DNA from: Plectrocnemia conspersa
Lineage: Eukaryota > Arthropoda > Insecta > Trichoptera > Polycentropodidae
Length of the DNA: 64,000 nucleotides
Assembly: GCA_009617715.1 (NCBI GenBank)
Contig: VTFK01000144.1
Coordinates: forward strand, 372,001-436,000
Direction of reading: 5' to 3'
Notes under the pieces: generated by a model
The model's input: the letters and a program-made list of their open reading frames with translations, nothing else
The model's database searches: none
What the model was told of the DNA's origin: nothing
Shown here: positions 41,601 through 56,600 of the stretch, piece by piece
Layout: each line of letters opens with the position of its first letter
Position numbering within the stretch: the first letter of the stretch is position 1
Translations under genes and position numbers: made by a program

Positions 41601-44600
41601 GTGAATACTTTATTGATGAATCAAATACTACTGATTCTGGGCTGAATATTGCAACTAATAAAGATATTTCGAGGGAAACAACAACAATTGAAATTCCTAC
41701 GACTAAAATTGAGCTGAATGTTGCAACTAGTAAAGAAATACTGAGAGAAACAACAACAGTTGAGACTCCTACAAATAAAATCGATGATGAATACTTTATT
41801 GATGAATCAAATACGACTGAATCTGGACTGAACGTTGCGACTAATAAAGATAGTCTGATTGAAACAACGACAATTATAATTCCTACGACTAAAATTGAAC
41901 TGAATGTTGCAACTAGTAAAGAATTACTGAGAGAAATGACAACTGAAACTCCTACGACTAAAATCGAAGGTGATGTTGAATCGAGTATTGCAACTACCAA
42001 AGAAATACTTAGAGAAACAACAACTGATACTTCTACTACTAAGATCATAGATGATAGTAAACTAAATGTCGCAACTAGTAAAGAAATACTGAGAGAAACA
42101 ACAACAGTTGAAACTCATACAATTAAAATCGATGATGAATACTTTATTAGTGAATCAAATACGTCTGATTCTGGACTGAATGTTGGTACTAATAAAGATA
42201 TTCTGAATGAAACAACGACAATTGTAATCCCTACGACTAAAATTGAACTGAATGTTGCAACTAGTAAAGAAGTACTGAGAGAAACAACAACTGAAACTCC
42301 TACGACTAACATTGACGGTGGCGTTGAATCAAGTATTGCAACTACCAAAGAAATACTAAGAGAAACAACAACTGATACTTCTACTATTACTAAGATCATA
42401 GATTATGATAAACTGAATGTCGCAACTAGTAAAGAAATACTTAGAGAAACAACAACCGTTGAAACTCCTACAATTAAAATCGATGATGAATACCTTACTG
42501 ATGAAGCAAATACAACTGATTCTGGACTCAATGTTGGGATTAATAGAGATATTCTGAATGAAACAACGACAATTGTTATTCCTACCACTAAAATTGAGCT
42601 GAATGTTGCAACTAGTAAAGAAGTACTGAGAGAAACAACAACTGAAACTCTTATGACTAAAATCAAAGGTGATGTTGAATTGAGTATTGCAACTACCAAG
42701 GAAATACTGAGAGAAACAACAACGGTAAAAACTCCTATGACTAAAATCGATGAAGACGATTTTACAGATGAATCATATACGACTGATTCTGGACTGAATG
42801 TTGTGACTAATACAAATATTCCGAGGGAAGCAACAACTATTGAAATTCCTACGACTAAAATTGAACTGAATGTTGCAACTAGTAATGAAATACTGAGAGA
42901 AACAACAACTGATACTTCTGCTACTAAGATCATGGATAATGTTGAATTAAATGTCACAACTAGTAAAGAAATACTGAGAGGAACAACAACAGTTGAAACT
43001 CCTACAACTAAAATCGATGAAGACGAATACGTAGATGAATACTTCATTGATGAATCAAATACGTCTGATTCTGGACTGAATGTTGCAACTAATACAAATA
43101 TTCTGAGGGAAACAACAACGATTGAAATCCCTACGACTAAAATTGGACTGAATGTTGCGACTAGTAAGGAAATACTGAGAGAAACAACAACTGAAACCCC
43201 TGCGACTGAACTCGAAGGTGGCGTCGAATCGAGTATTGCAACTACCAAAGTAATACTGAGAGAAACAACATCGGTTAAAACTCCTACAACTAAAATCGAC
43301 GAAGACGATTTTGTTGATGAATCAAATACGACTGATTCTGGACCAAATGTTGCGACTACTAAAGATATTCTGAATGAAACAACAACAATTGTAATCCCTA
43401 CGACTAAAATCGAAGGTGATGTTGAATCGAGTATTGCAACTACCAAAACAATACTGAGAGAAACAACAACAATTGAAACTCCTACGACTAAAATCGAAGA
43501 AGACGATATTGTGAATGAATACTTTATTGATGAGTCTAATATGAGTCACATGACTGAAAGACCTAAGGTTGATGCAGATGGTTTTACAACCGATCAAACC
43601 GAGACGAATGTTGAAACTACATTGTCTACGATTAGTAAGAAAAATGTCACAGAAATAAATCTCACAATTAACAATGTAGGAAACGTAACATTAGCGACAA
43701 ACGTTACTAACTATACGATAGTAATAGCACCGACTCAAAATACTAATTCACCGACTAACAAAAAATGTGTGGCTGATGCCGATTGTCCACCATCTGAGGC
43801 CTGCTACTCAGGGGTTTGCGAAAATCCTTGCATGAAGCAGACAGAAGAGTGTGGGAGCAATGCCATTTGTACGGTGTCTTATCACATATTGGTATGCAAG
43901 TGTCCTAACGGTGTAATCGGGAATGCCCGGACGGATTGCAAAAGAGGTATAACAGCTAATACTTTATTTGTAATATATATTTATTTATTTATTTAAAATT
44001 GCCTGATAATATAATGTTATGATAATCTAGCTTTATGTATTGTAAATATAATATCAATGTGCTTGAGATTGTTTCTAAATCTTTTTTTTGTTTACGCATT
44101 GTTATTAGGTACCAAATTATACACATACAATTTATAACACACGTTGAGGATTGTTAAGTTATTGCGTTTGAGTAAATAAGAAATATTTTATGAATGACTC
44201 TACGAACGAGTATCTACGTTTAGCGCCGTCACATTATGGAATATCAATTTAACAAATGTCATTAATAATTATGATTCAATTTTGAACTTTAGGTCTGTTT
44301 CGCATGATTTAATCGATATAGTCAAAATATTATTCATATAGTTTAATATTATCTTCGGAGTTATATCATGTTGAACAATCTAATATGTACTAAGTGCACA
44401 AATGAATTTTAATCTCTTTTTTGCTTTGAGTTTCATTGTTATTATTATATATTAAATATAACGATTGGATATTTTGCTAGTTAGATAAATATTATGTCCA
44501 ACAACGCTTAGATTTGAAAGCAATCATTGCTTATCAATTTAAAGCTGTGTTCAAATCGGTTTTTTAAAGTTTAAATTGTACTGTAGAATCAAAATTAAAG

Positions 44601-47600
44601 AATAAAATTTCATTATGGAAACCACATTTTCTCTACTGAACAATTTCCATTAGAGTATATCATGCTTTGGATGTTCTGTTGCGGTGTTCTGATAGTTCCC
44701 AGTGCTGCCACACCACCGCTCAACTTGAGAAGCGGGTGTTCTTAAGAACTGGCAATACATGCGCTACAGCAACATTCTTAGATCTAAGAAAAAAGATTAA
44801 AACTCATTTGTACATCTATTGTTATCGCATGAGGTATGATTCATTAAACTCTCATTATCTTGAGTAACTGCACTTAACTTTTAATAAATAAAACCTTAAC
44901 AATAAATGATGCCTCATGCGTTCTTGTCCTTGCATTATAATACTGATCATATCACGATTAACGCAATTAAAATCTTATAACATAGAACCGCCAGGAAGCT
45001 CTAAATCCCCAGAGCCATGTCAGTCAGATTCTGACTGCATCGATACCGAAGCATGTTACATGGGACTTTGTCACTACCCGTGTGACTTTGCTAACGTTTG
45101 CGGTATCGGTGCTAAATGTCACGCAAAGATGCATCGTCCAATTTGCACATGCCCCAAAGACTATGACGGAAATCCAGCAGTCAAATGCTTCCCATTTAAG
45201 AAACGTAAGACCTATTAAACTATTAAACAAATAATATTTTCTCAAACTCAAGATAGTATGAAAATTATATTGTTTATTATTAAGCGTAAAAGGTAGGAGT
45301 GCGTATATGTATATAATGTAAATATAATTTTAATATTATCTTGAAACATTAACTGTTCACATCATTTAACGTAACGTTAACGTAAACATAAACATAAAAT
45401 ACTTTTGTATATATTATAATGGTAATGTAAATATCACTTTTTGTAATATAAACAATATTTATATGTCACTGAATAACTTTGTAAATACAACGTGTTTGTG
45501 TTTTGGATTTTTTTGTATAGTGAGTTGCGACGGCAACGAAGAATGTCAACTTACTGAAGCGTGTATAAATAATGCATGCCAAAGACCGTGCGATATACAT
45601 AACCCGTGTGCACATAACGCCGTTTGTATAAACACGAATCACGGTTCAGACTGCAGTTGTGCGGAAGATTTCCAAGGAAATGGATACGTCGGCTGTGTAC
45701 CAGGTATTAATGCACTTCAGTAATAATATATTTTCTGGATAGCCAAATCAGTGGCGGTTCGTTTAAAAAATGTCTAGATATGTAATATATTAGCGTTTCG
45801 CCAGTCTCGCGTCAGGACCGCCCCGGGCGGCTCATGCTTGGGGGCGGCATTTTCGCGATGGAAGGACCTTTCGTGTAGCGGTTCGTAAATATATATCACA
45901 AATAGCTAAGAGCTAAATTTAATATGTGAAAACAATAAACAGTTTAACAAATGCTGATTTTGCCGATTTTTTTTTTTGAAATGTCGCCCTATAGATAAAA
46001 AAAAATATTATTGGCCGGCCCGAAAATTTTTCCAGTTTCTTAGTATTGGTAGAAGCCGAAGTTACACTAAATGTTCCCTATTGTATGTTCGAGTGCTAAA
46101 ATAATAAAATGCCTAATATATGAAGGATATTAGAGACATGCATTAAGTCAAATTTCGTATTAGATAATTTTATTGAGGGAAGGGGGGGGGGTAAAGCAAG
46201 GATCGATCTGGGCGGTACAAACCCTAGCTACGCCACTGCGTTGAACACACGAAGTAGTTGTTCCAGATTAAGTGTCGCTAAGTCGCTAATAAAAGTCGTT
46301 AATTTAATACATATTATTGCACATATTCTAGAAAGTATTAGAATCGAATAAATAGTACAGAATGAACTATATAAATAATAATATATATTGCCAATATCAA
46401 TCCAAAGAAACGAGCCGTCACTATGTAACGATACTAAAATATATTTGTATAAAACATTATTTACTTATAAATATTTCTGCTTATCTAGTGATAAATAACA
46501 AACAAATTTGCCAATACAATGAAGACTGTCCTCCGCACCTTCTGTGCGATAGATTGAATAGACTATGTAAAAATCCATGCCAGGAAGATTCTTGCGGTGA
46601 TAATGCCGAATGTATACCAGCGCATCATGGAATCGAATGTAAATGTTTTGCTGGTTTTTCTGGTAATCCTTACATTGAATGTTCACTAGGTATATATTAG
46701 TTTAATATTAATATTGAATATAATAACATTGTATAAAAATTACTATAATAAATGCATTAGTTCAAGGTTGTAAGTCGAATAGCGAATGCCAAACATCAGA
46801 AGCTTGCATCAACGGGCAATGCACATCACCTTGCCAGTGTGGACTCAACGCAATTTGTGAAGTTGTCAATCATGTACATCATTGTAGATGTTTAGACGGT
46901 TATTCGGGAGATCCAAATATCGGATGTAAGAGTTCCAATAATCCATGCTTCCCGAATCCATGCGGTATTAATGCATTGTGTGAAATCGACGATGGAAATC
47001 CGATATGCTTCTGTCCCAAAGGATTAACCGGCAATCCGTTCAAGAATTGCAGTGAGTGATTTAGACTTATTATAGCTTAGATTGTATTTAACTTAATGAT
47101 CATTTTATATTTTATTTCATCAGTACCTGAAGGAGATGAGTGCGTTCCGAATAAATGTGGACCAAATTCTGGATGTCGCGTCGTTAAGAAAAAAGCCACG
47201 TGCTTCTGCTTACCTGAATTCGAAGGCAATCCACCGTTAACGCCGTGCTTGTTACCAGACAATCCATGCAATCCTTCACCATGCGGACCCAACACCCAGT
47301 GCTCTCTTCTCAGCAACGGATTCGCAAAATGCACATGTCTATCTGGGTATTTAGAAAGTCCAAACACGATTCGCGGATGCGTCGAACCGAGAAATCCGTG
47401 TGAGCCGAATCCCTGCGGAATCGGAGCAAGCTGTGATCCTTCGAGATCGCCAGTATGCTTTTGCCAAGAACCAACTGTGGGCAACCCTTACAAAATATGC
47501 GAAAAACCAGTCAAGATTGATGTATTGTGCCAACCTGGACCATGTGGACCTAACGCTGATTGCTACGTAGCCGATAATAGAGAGACTTGCTTCTGTAGAC

Positions 47601-50600
47601 CAGGATATATTGGCGATCCGTATACAGTTTGTAAATTACAACCTACAAACTTATGCAATCCAAATCCTTGCGGTCCCAATGCAATTTGCAAACTGGATGA
47701 GCAAGGACGACCATTGTGCGCTTGCTCGGAAGGAACTACAGGGGATCCAACTGGTACCGAAGGCTGTTTGAGCTATGAATGCAAAATCGACGATGATTGT
47801 CCATTAAACAAAGCTTGCCTTGGTTACAAATGCAGAGATCCATGTCCAGGCTCTTGCGGATTGAATACGATATGCCAAGTGGAGAAACATCATCCAGTGT
47901 GTTCCTGCGCTCACGGTTACATCGGAAATCCGATTATCAATTGTTATAAAATGCCTGTGGAGAGAAACCCATGTCTACCATCGCCATGTGGAATAAATAC
48001 ACTATGCCACGTAACTGCAAACAAAGCTGTGTGCTCTTGTCTTTATGATTTCATCGGAAATCCTAAGACTGGATGTAAACCGGAATGTACGATCAACTCA
48101 GATTGCGAATCAGATCAAGCTTGTATGGATAGGAAGTGCGTCAATCCATGCCATGATGAATATTTGTGCGGAAGAAATGCGATTTGTCAAGTATACGATC
48201 ACACCGCTTCGTGTATTTGTCCAGAAGGATATTTCGGAGATCCCTTGTTCATGTGCATAAGAATACGTAAGTCTTACTATTTATATCAGAAAAATAATAC
48301 ATGTGTAATTTTTGTTTATATTTCATTTCTTTTTATAGCAATTGTAACGCCTATCCTCAACAATACCCAACCTTGCTCTTCATCACCATGCAACTCTGAT
48401 ATAAGCTGTAACAACTTTGGCAATCAAGTGGCGATATGTGACGCCTGCTATGACAATACGATCAATCCAAATTGCAATCCGGAATGTTTAGTCAATGCCG
48501 ATTGTCCATTTGATAAGTCATGCTCTAATGGAAAATGCGTCGATCCTTGCCCTGGATCTTGCGGCATCAACGCTTTATGCGGAGTATATAACCATAATCC
48601 TATTTGTAGCTGCCAGCAAGGATTAGAAGGAAATCCCTACGAACATTGTTCATATCCATTATCATGTATGTATCATATTTACTTTATTAACATATTGATG
48701 TGAGCTAATACTAATGCTTGTTTTAGATCCCATTGAGCATAAGATCACGTGTGATAATATTCCGTGCGGTATCAATACGGAGTGTAGAGAAAACAACGGC
48801 GTTTTGAGTTGCACATGCAAGAACGGATTTTACGGAGATCCTTTGGTGACTTGCCGACCAGAATGCGTCCTTAATACAGATTGTCCAACTACTATGGCTT
48901 GCATTAACAACAAATGCGATGATCCTTGCAACAATGCGTGCGGAATTGACGCTCAATGCGACACTATCAATCACCATCCAGTATGCTACTGTCCGGAGCG
49001 ATTCACAGGAGATCCTTTCATCATCTGTCAACCGTTAAAACCAACGTATCTACCAGTAGGAAATAGAACGGGCAATCCTTGCGATCCATCACCATGCGGA
49101 CCTTTCAGCAGATGCATTGTTTCTAAGCAAGGCTTTGCGACATGCTCGTGCTTACCAGATTATCAAGGAGTTCCACCAGTGTGCCAGCCTGAATGTATTG
49201 TCAGCTCGGAATGCGAACAAACAAAATCTTGTATAAACCAAAAATGCCAGAATCCTTGCCCTGGAAGCTGTGGATCTAATGCAATATGCAACGTGATTAA
49301 TCACAATCCGATATGCAGCTGTCCTCCGGGACAAGAAGGCGATCCGTTCATCAAGTGCTCTCCACCCAATGAAGAAAAATCGAACGGTCCATGCTCTCCT
49401 GCATTGTGCGGACCTAGCTCAATATGTACGGTTAAACAAGGGCATCCAGTATGTTCGTGCTTAGACAACTATCTGGGCACTCCGCCGTACTGTCGACCCG
49501 AATGTATAATAAGCCAAGAATGTCCCAGAGATAAAGCTTGTATTCAAGAAAAGTGCCAAAACCCATGCACGCACAACTGTGGACACAACGCCAAATGTGA
49601 CGTTGTCAACCATACGCCGTTCTGCAGCTGCTTGCCAGGTTTTCAAGGAGACGCTTTTGTTGGATGCACCAGAACACCCATTGGTCCACCGCTTGCAGAA
49701 GATCCGTGCAATCCATCTCCATGTGGAGAAAATGCTCAATGCAGCAACTTAAACGGAATGACTAGATGCGACTGTATACCTCCAAACATCGGCAATCCAT
49801 ATGCGGGAGGATGTCGTCCGGAATGTACCATAAATCCAGACTGTCCCAATCACCTTGCTTGTATTTCAAAGCATTGCAGAAATCCTTGTAGCGGTCTTTG
49901 CGGCGTCAACGCTGAATGCTCAGTGACGAATCACATACCAACTTGCACTTGCGTCGCCGGATACTCTGGAGATGCATTCAAGATCTGTAAATTAGACCCA
50001 TTGACAAGTAAGTTTTTTAAGACTCTTATTATTTTTTTCCAAAAATATAACGTAAAATTACATGCTGGTTGAAAATGAATGAATAGTTTCCTTATTAAGT
50101 CTCGAGCTTTATTGTAGATTTTATATTTGCGATTAAAATTTGCGCCTTGTACGAATCCGATGTTGCATCAAACACGGCGTCAGGACGCGCCCGGTAGCGT
50201 CGACGTATCAATACTTCATCTTCACCCTGAAGTCGGCGAACTGATTGGCACATCAAACTGTTTCTGTGTTGACCATTATCAATAAATGTCTTCGTTGCTT
50301 ATGAATTAAATTTTAAATGTTTTTGGAGCATATTATACTTGCATACATTGCATTGGGATACAATTCATTGCATTCTTGGCCTAACGTCTACTCAGTAAAG
50401 CACTTTTTAATCCCTCGATGCTCGGCGAGTTTCAGCTGTGTGTTATAGAGTCGTATTTTTGCCCGAATATTGGCAAACCAAAAGTTTTTAAATATAATGA
50501 ATCTCTTAAAATTTATTATTTTATTGTATTTTTATACTTGAACATTAATTTAATTTTATAATTTAGTTCTACCGCCGCAAAATCCATGTCAACCAAATAC

Positions 50601-53600
50601 ATGCGGACCATACAGCAACTGTAAAATATCCAATGGTCACGCTGTTTGTTCTTGTCAACCAAAATACGTCGGAAGTCCTCCTTCTTGTCGTCCTGAATGC
50701 GTCATGAGCTCAGAGTGCCGTCAAAACGAAGCTTGCATCAATCAAAAGTGTCAAGATCCATGCCCAGGAACATGCGGGTTTAACGCTAAGTGTCAAGTCA
50801 TAAACCACAATCCAATATGCAGCTGTTCCTTGGGAAAGACCGGAGATCCATTCATAGAGTGCAAAAACGGTATATGCATACATATTGTTTCTGTAAGATC
50901 CACTGAATACTAACATCAATCTTATTGTTTAGATAACCCACCAATAATATCTGAAAATCCATGTTTGTCATCGCTGTGTGGCGCTAACGCCGAATGCCAC
51001 CTCGTCGATGGAAGACCTGTTTGTTCTTGTGAAAGTGAAATGTTAGGAGCTCCACCGAACTGCAGACCAGAGTGTGTCATACATCAAGATTGCCCTACGA
51101 CTCTCGCGTGCATAAACAGGAAATGCAAAGATCCTTGCACTGGATCCTGCGGATTCAACGCTGTATGCTACGTGCAAAACCATAAGCCTATGTGTACCTG
51201 CATGGAAGGCTATGGAGGCGATCCGTTTTATGGCTGTAATCCTGTTCTAGGTAAGACCACTATGAATTTGTATCGACTGATAAAGGTAAGTGCGTAGTGC
51301 TGCATTTGAATAAAATGGTTAAGGAGTACAGAGCTGGCTCGGAAGCGATTCAGTAATATAAAGTCATAGGTATGACTTCCAATAAGATTAAACTAAAGTT
51401 AATATTTTGCATTTATTACCTTAACAATGCTGTGTGAGAATAATATTGTTGTATTTATTACTATAATATATAGATATAATGGCAATCTATTACATAATAT
51501 TAATGTGTCTGTGTGTTCTTGTGTTGATTATGAATTTTAAAATTAAGCAACAACACGAATGCTAGATATGCTAATGAATTATTTGCAAAGTAAAGGGTAT
51601 CATGCTTTAGGACTCCCAATTCTCCGAGCCAGTTCTATAAGGGTATTTTTAAGTCTGTACAGTAGTCACTATATTTGCTCAATCATTCTAAATTCTTGTA
51701 TCTTTTCTTGTAGCTTCTATTTGTGTTTTCATTCTATCAACTTTCTTTTCAGCAATCGATCTACCGAAAAATCCTTGCAATCCATCACCATGCGGTACAA
51801 ACGCAATTTGTAGAGAAAGTAATGGTGCTGGTTCATGTTCATGTGTCGATCAATATTACGGCAATCCATACGTTAGCTGTAGACCAGAGTGTACTCTAAA
51901 CTCTGACTGTGACAGAACTAAAGCATGCATAAACAACAAATGTAAAACTCCTTGCGAAGGATCGTGCGGAATGAACGCCGAGTGTCACGTTATAAATCAC
52001 ACGCCGATTTGCACTTGCATCTCTGGCTATATAGGAAACCCTATGCATGCATGTCATCGACAACCTAGTAAGCTTTAAACTATTTCATCTCATTATTGTA
52101 TACTATTTTCTATATCTATGTATTTTTTTCTATACTATAGTCGTAATTGACGAACCAAAACATACAAATCCTTGCTCACCGTCGCCCTGCGGACCGTATT
52201 CCATCTGCCGCGTGATTAAAGAACACCCTGTATGCTCTTGCATTGATAATTATATCGGTTCACCACCATCGTGTAGACCTGAATGTGTAATAAGCGCAGA
52301 TTGTCCTGCCGATCAGGCTTGCTTGAACCAAAAATGTAAAGATCCTTGCCCACATCCGTGTGGCTCAAATGCGAGGTGTACAGTAGTGAATCACAATCCA
52401 GTATGCAGCTGTCCCTTAGGTTATATTGGAAGTCCGTTTGATAAATGTTACAAAGAAGAAAGTAAGTTAATAATAATAATAACAAATAATAACTAACCCT
52501 AGTAACCCATTATAAATAAAAACAATATATTTTACTCAGATATAGAACCAAGACCGAGCGGAAACCCCTGCGTTCCGTCCCCCTGTGGACCTAATTCACA
52601 GTGTAGATCAGTTGGAAATATACCAGCGTGTTCATGTCTTCCAGGCTATGTTGGTAGATCACCTAATTGTAAACCAGAATGTATAATAAACGAGGAATGT
52701 CCAGGAAATCTGGCATGCATCTCAGAAAAATGCAAAGATCCATGCGCAGGATCTTGCGGGGTCAATGCTAATTGTAGAGTAGTACAACACTCGCCATTGT
52801 GTTATTGCATAGAAGGATATACTGGTGATCCATTTTCAGGCTGTTCAAGAATACCAAGTATGATTACTAATTTTAAAATAACAAGATTTATGCTGCAAAG
52901 TTAAAATAACTTGATTAAGATGTAAAATTTTATATAAATATCATCCCTTTTGCATTGACAAAATTCTTAACTATTCATTTTTTAGTGTGATTTTTATAAT
53001 TGATTATAATAGATCACAATATATTTATCATTTAATTTTATTTCTCAAATCTGAAAAATGTCTTGCCAGAACGCAAATAAAATTGACTTCCCGAGAATAA
53101 TCATTGTTTTAAAACATAATAAATAGGAAAACTTGTCATGAAATACAAAAAAAGTAATACGAACCGTTTCGTGTTTATATACAATAATACCCTTTTAAAA
53201 ATTCAGGCAGAAATGTTTCGTTCTATTCATAACGTTCGCAGCACTTCATGCCGCTATTTAAAATATAAAACGTGATATTTCCAGACGAAAGTGGCGTTCC
53301 AGAAATTTCTATTTTATTTGCATTCCTATAAAATGAGCAATTGTGTACTCTTTTCACATTTTAATAGCATATATAGTTTTTTATATCCACAGTAATATTT
53401 AAAAATAATAAAAATGCTATAAAATAATGATTAGATTATTACATAAATTTACATATAAATCAAATAACTTAATCTTTGTGTAATTCTTAATTTTACTACA
53501 AATACAACAGTAGATTTAACTTAATGCTTTCACTGCAGATAGCATGTATATATACCATCAAGAAAATCGACAATACACATTGGGCACCTAATATGGTTAT

Positions 53601-56600
53601 TCTATATAATTTAAAGCTACAAATTACTTTAATTTATTGAACTATAACATGTAATGAATTTATGGCATGAATAGGTGCACACTACATATTATCAAAGTGT
53701 GAAATGGGGCACAAAAATACCAACCGCTGTGAAAGTGCTTAATAAGCAATTTCTAAGAGCTATCATTATACAAAATATTTCACTTTTTCTACATTAAAAA
53801 TTACTAAATTAAGTTCAAAGGGCAAACTGTTTGAATTAAATGCATTCAATATGTACTATAAATCATAATATATTATAATCAATAATAGAAATTCATCTTA
53901 AAAGTAATAATGAGTATTTTATCAAACCAAAAATGCTAAACTGCTATCAACATATAATTTTACATTTATGACCAGTAATCTTATCTTTGCTGCAAAAACC
54001 TTGTTGTACAGTGTAATTGAAGATATTCTAACAATCATTAACCCTATTGATTATTTATTGTATCAATTTTAGTTACCCAACCTGTAGAAGCCCCTAAAGA
54101 CCCTTGTCACCCTTCACCTTGCGGAGCCAATGCTATCTGTAAAGAATATAACGGTGCCGGTTCATGCACATGCTTACCAGATTATTTTGGCGATCCAAAC
54201 TTTGGCTGTAAGCCCGAATGCGTCACAAACAGTGATTGTAATTGGGATAAAGCCTGTATTAATAATAAATGTAAAAATCCGTGCGTTGGCACATGTGGTG
54301 AAAACGCTGAATGCAAGGTCTTGAATCATGCTCCGAGTTGTTATTGCTTACGAGGATATGAAGGAAACCCTACAATCTCCTGTTATCTTCCTACACCTAG
54401 TAAGATCGTCATCCTTTACATGTATACTTGATCTATTAAATCTAATTCTTCTATTTCTTACTTAGTTTATAAAGAAGAAGAACCTAAAAACCCATGCCAA
54501 CTGTCGCCTTGTGGTCCGTATAGTCAATGTAGAGTAGTAAACGAACACGCTGTGTGTTCGTGCTTGGAATGGTGCATCGGATCTCCGCCGTCTTGTAGAC
54601 CTGAATGTTTGATAAGTGCCGATTGTCCTCAAAACAAAGCTTGCGTACAACAAAGATGCCAAGATCCATGCGCGGACGTCTGCGGACTGAACGCTCAATG
54701 TCATGTCATTAATCACAACCCCATCTGTAATTGCTTATATGGTTATTCCGGTGATCCTTTCACCAGATGCATTAAAGAAGACAGTGAGAACTATTACTAT
54801 TTCTTTGCCTATCTATTATGAACTATTCTACCTTATTTTCTTATTTCTTGATTTTCTTATTTTATTTAGAGCCTATCAAGGATATTCCATCTGGAAATCC
54901 TTGTGTACCATCGCCGTGCGGGCCTAATTCCGTGTGTCGCGATATCGGAAATCTACCCGCATGCTCTTGCTTGCCTGGCTATATAGGACGTGCACCAAAT
55001 TGTAGACCTGAATGTACAATAAACGCCGAATGTCATGGAAATTTAGCATGTGTTAATGAAAAATGTATAGATCCTTGTCCCGGTTCTTGTGGATTGCATG
55101 CTTACTGTAATGTAGCAAATCATGTACCGCTTTGTACTTGCTTTGAAGGTTATACTGGGGATCCGTTCAGAGGATGCGATTATGCAAGTAGGTCTTAGAT
55201 ATAGTATTATGTGTATACCGAAAATCATGTTTAATTTTATATATATCATATACAATAAACTTAATATTTTAACAGTTAATCCATCGACTGAACCTCCGAG
55301 AAACCCGTGTCAACCATCACCGTGTGGTGCTAACGCCGTATGTAAAGAGAGAAATGGTGCTGGATCTTGCACATGCTTACCAGAATATACAGGTGATCCA
55401 TATACTGGATGCAGGCCTCAATGTGTCACAAACTCAGATTGCGATCGTTCAAAGGCTTGTTTCAATAACAAATGCAAAGATCCTTGTCCAGGAGCTTGTG
55501 GTATAAACGCAGAATGTAGAGTGATCAACCACGCACCATCTTGTTACTGTCTTCCTGGACATTCAGGAAACGCTTTGAGGAGCTGCGAACCAGAAGAAGG
55601 TAAAATAAAAATTGAATAGAACAGCTACAGCATTGTTTTTCCATTTTAAAGTTTAAAATAAAAAAAATTAATACACAATTTAAGTAACTGAAGAACTATT
55701 ATACAAGAGTACGTTGTTATTCTGCCATCAAGCTCCTTAATCAATAGATGAAAATATCTAACAACAAATCAGTTTTATTTTAAACTAGATCATTTAACAC
55801 TATCGTATTTAATTCACAATGTATTCCAAGCTCAAGTTTTAGTCTAATCTTCTTAAAAGACCTACTCATAAATAATAAAAAAAACTAATAAGAGCATAAT
55901 TTTAGGTAAAGAAATTTATCCGATAAATCCTTGTCTACCATCACCTTGTGGGCCAAACAGTCTATGTAGAGTCCTAAACGAACATGGTATATGCACGTGT
56001 CAACCCGGCTACATTGGCGCACCACCACTGTGTAGACCAGAATGTATAGTTAGCACGGAGTGCTCGCAAAACAAAGCTTGCATCAATGAAAAATGCTCAG
56101 ACCCTTGCCCTGGAACGTGCGGATTAAATGCGAGATGCCAAGTCGTGAACCACAACCCGATTTGCAGTTGCACACCAGGATTTACCGGTGATCCATTTAC
56201 AAAATGTGATAAGGGTAAGTCGTACTAAAACAATTAAGTATCTAAAAATAAAAAAATCATAATACTATTATATAATTTAGAAGTAATGCCTACCAAAGAT
56301 GAAAATCTTTGCGCTCCATCGCCATGCGGTCCAAACTCTGAATGCAGAGTGATTGACTCAAGAGCGGCGTGCTCCTGTCTTCCTGATTACGTGGGAAGGG
56401 TTCCAAATTGTCGACCTGAATGTACATCTGATTCTGAATGCACTAGTAACATGGGTTGCGTGCAACAAAAATGTAGGGATCCTTGTCCTGGAAAATGCGG
56501 TGTGAACGCACTCTGTACGACCATCAACCATAAGGCAGTGTGTAGTTGTCAGCAAGGGTTCACAGGAGACGCTGACTTCCAATGCACGTATATAGTAATG

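Noticed and set aside
41326..43446. Long minus-strand open frames opposite the Thr-rich repeats
   Set aside because: They arise because the sense codons are almost free of TTA/CTA/TCA complements. The reverse translation is a monotonous Val/Ser/Leu repeat with no start context or domain.
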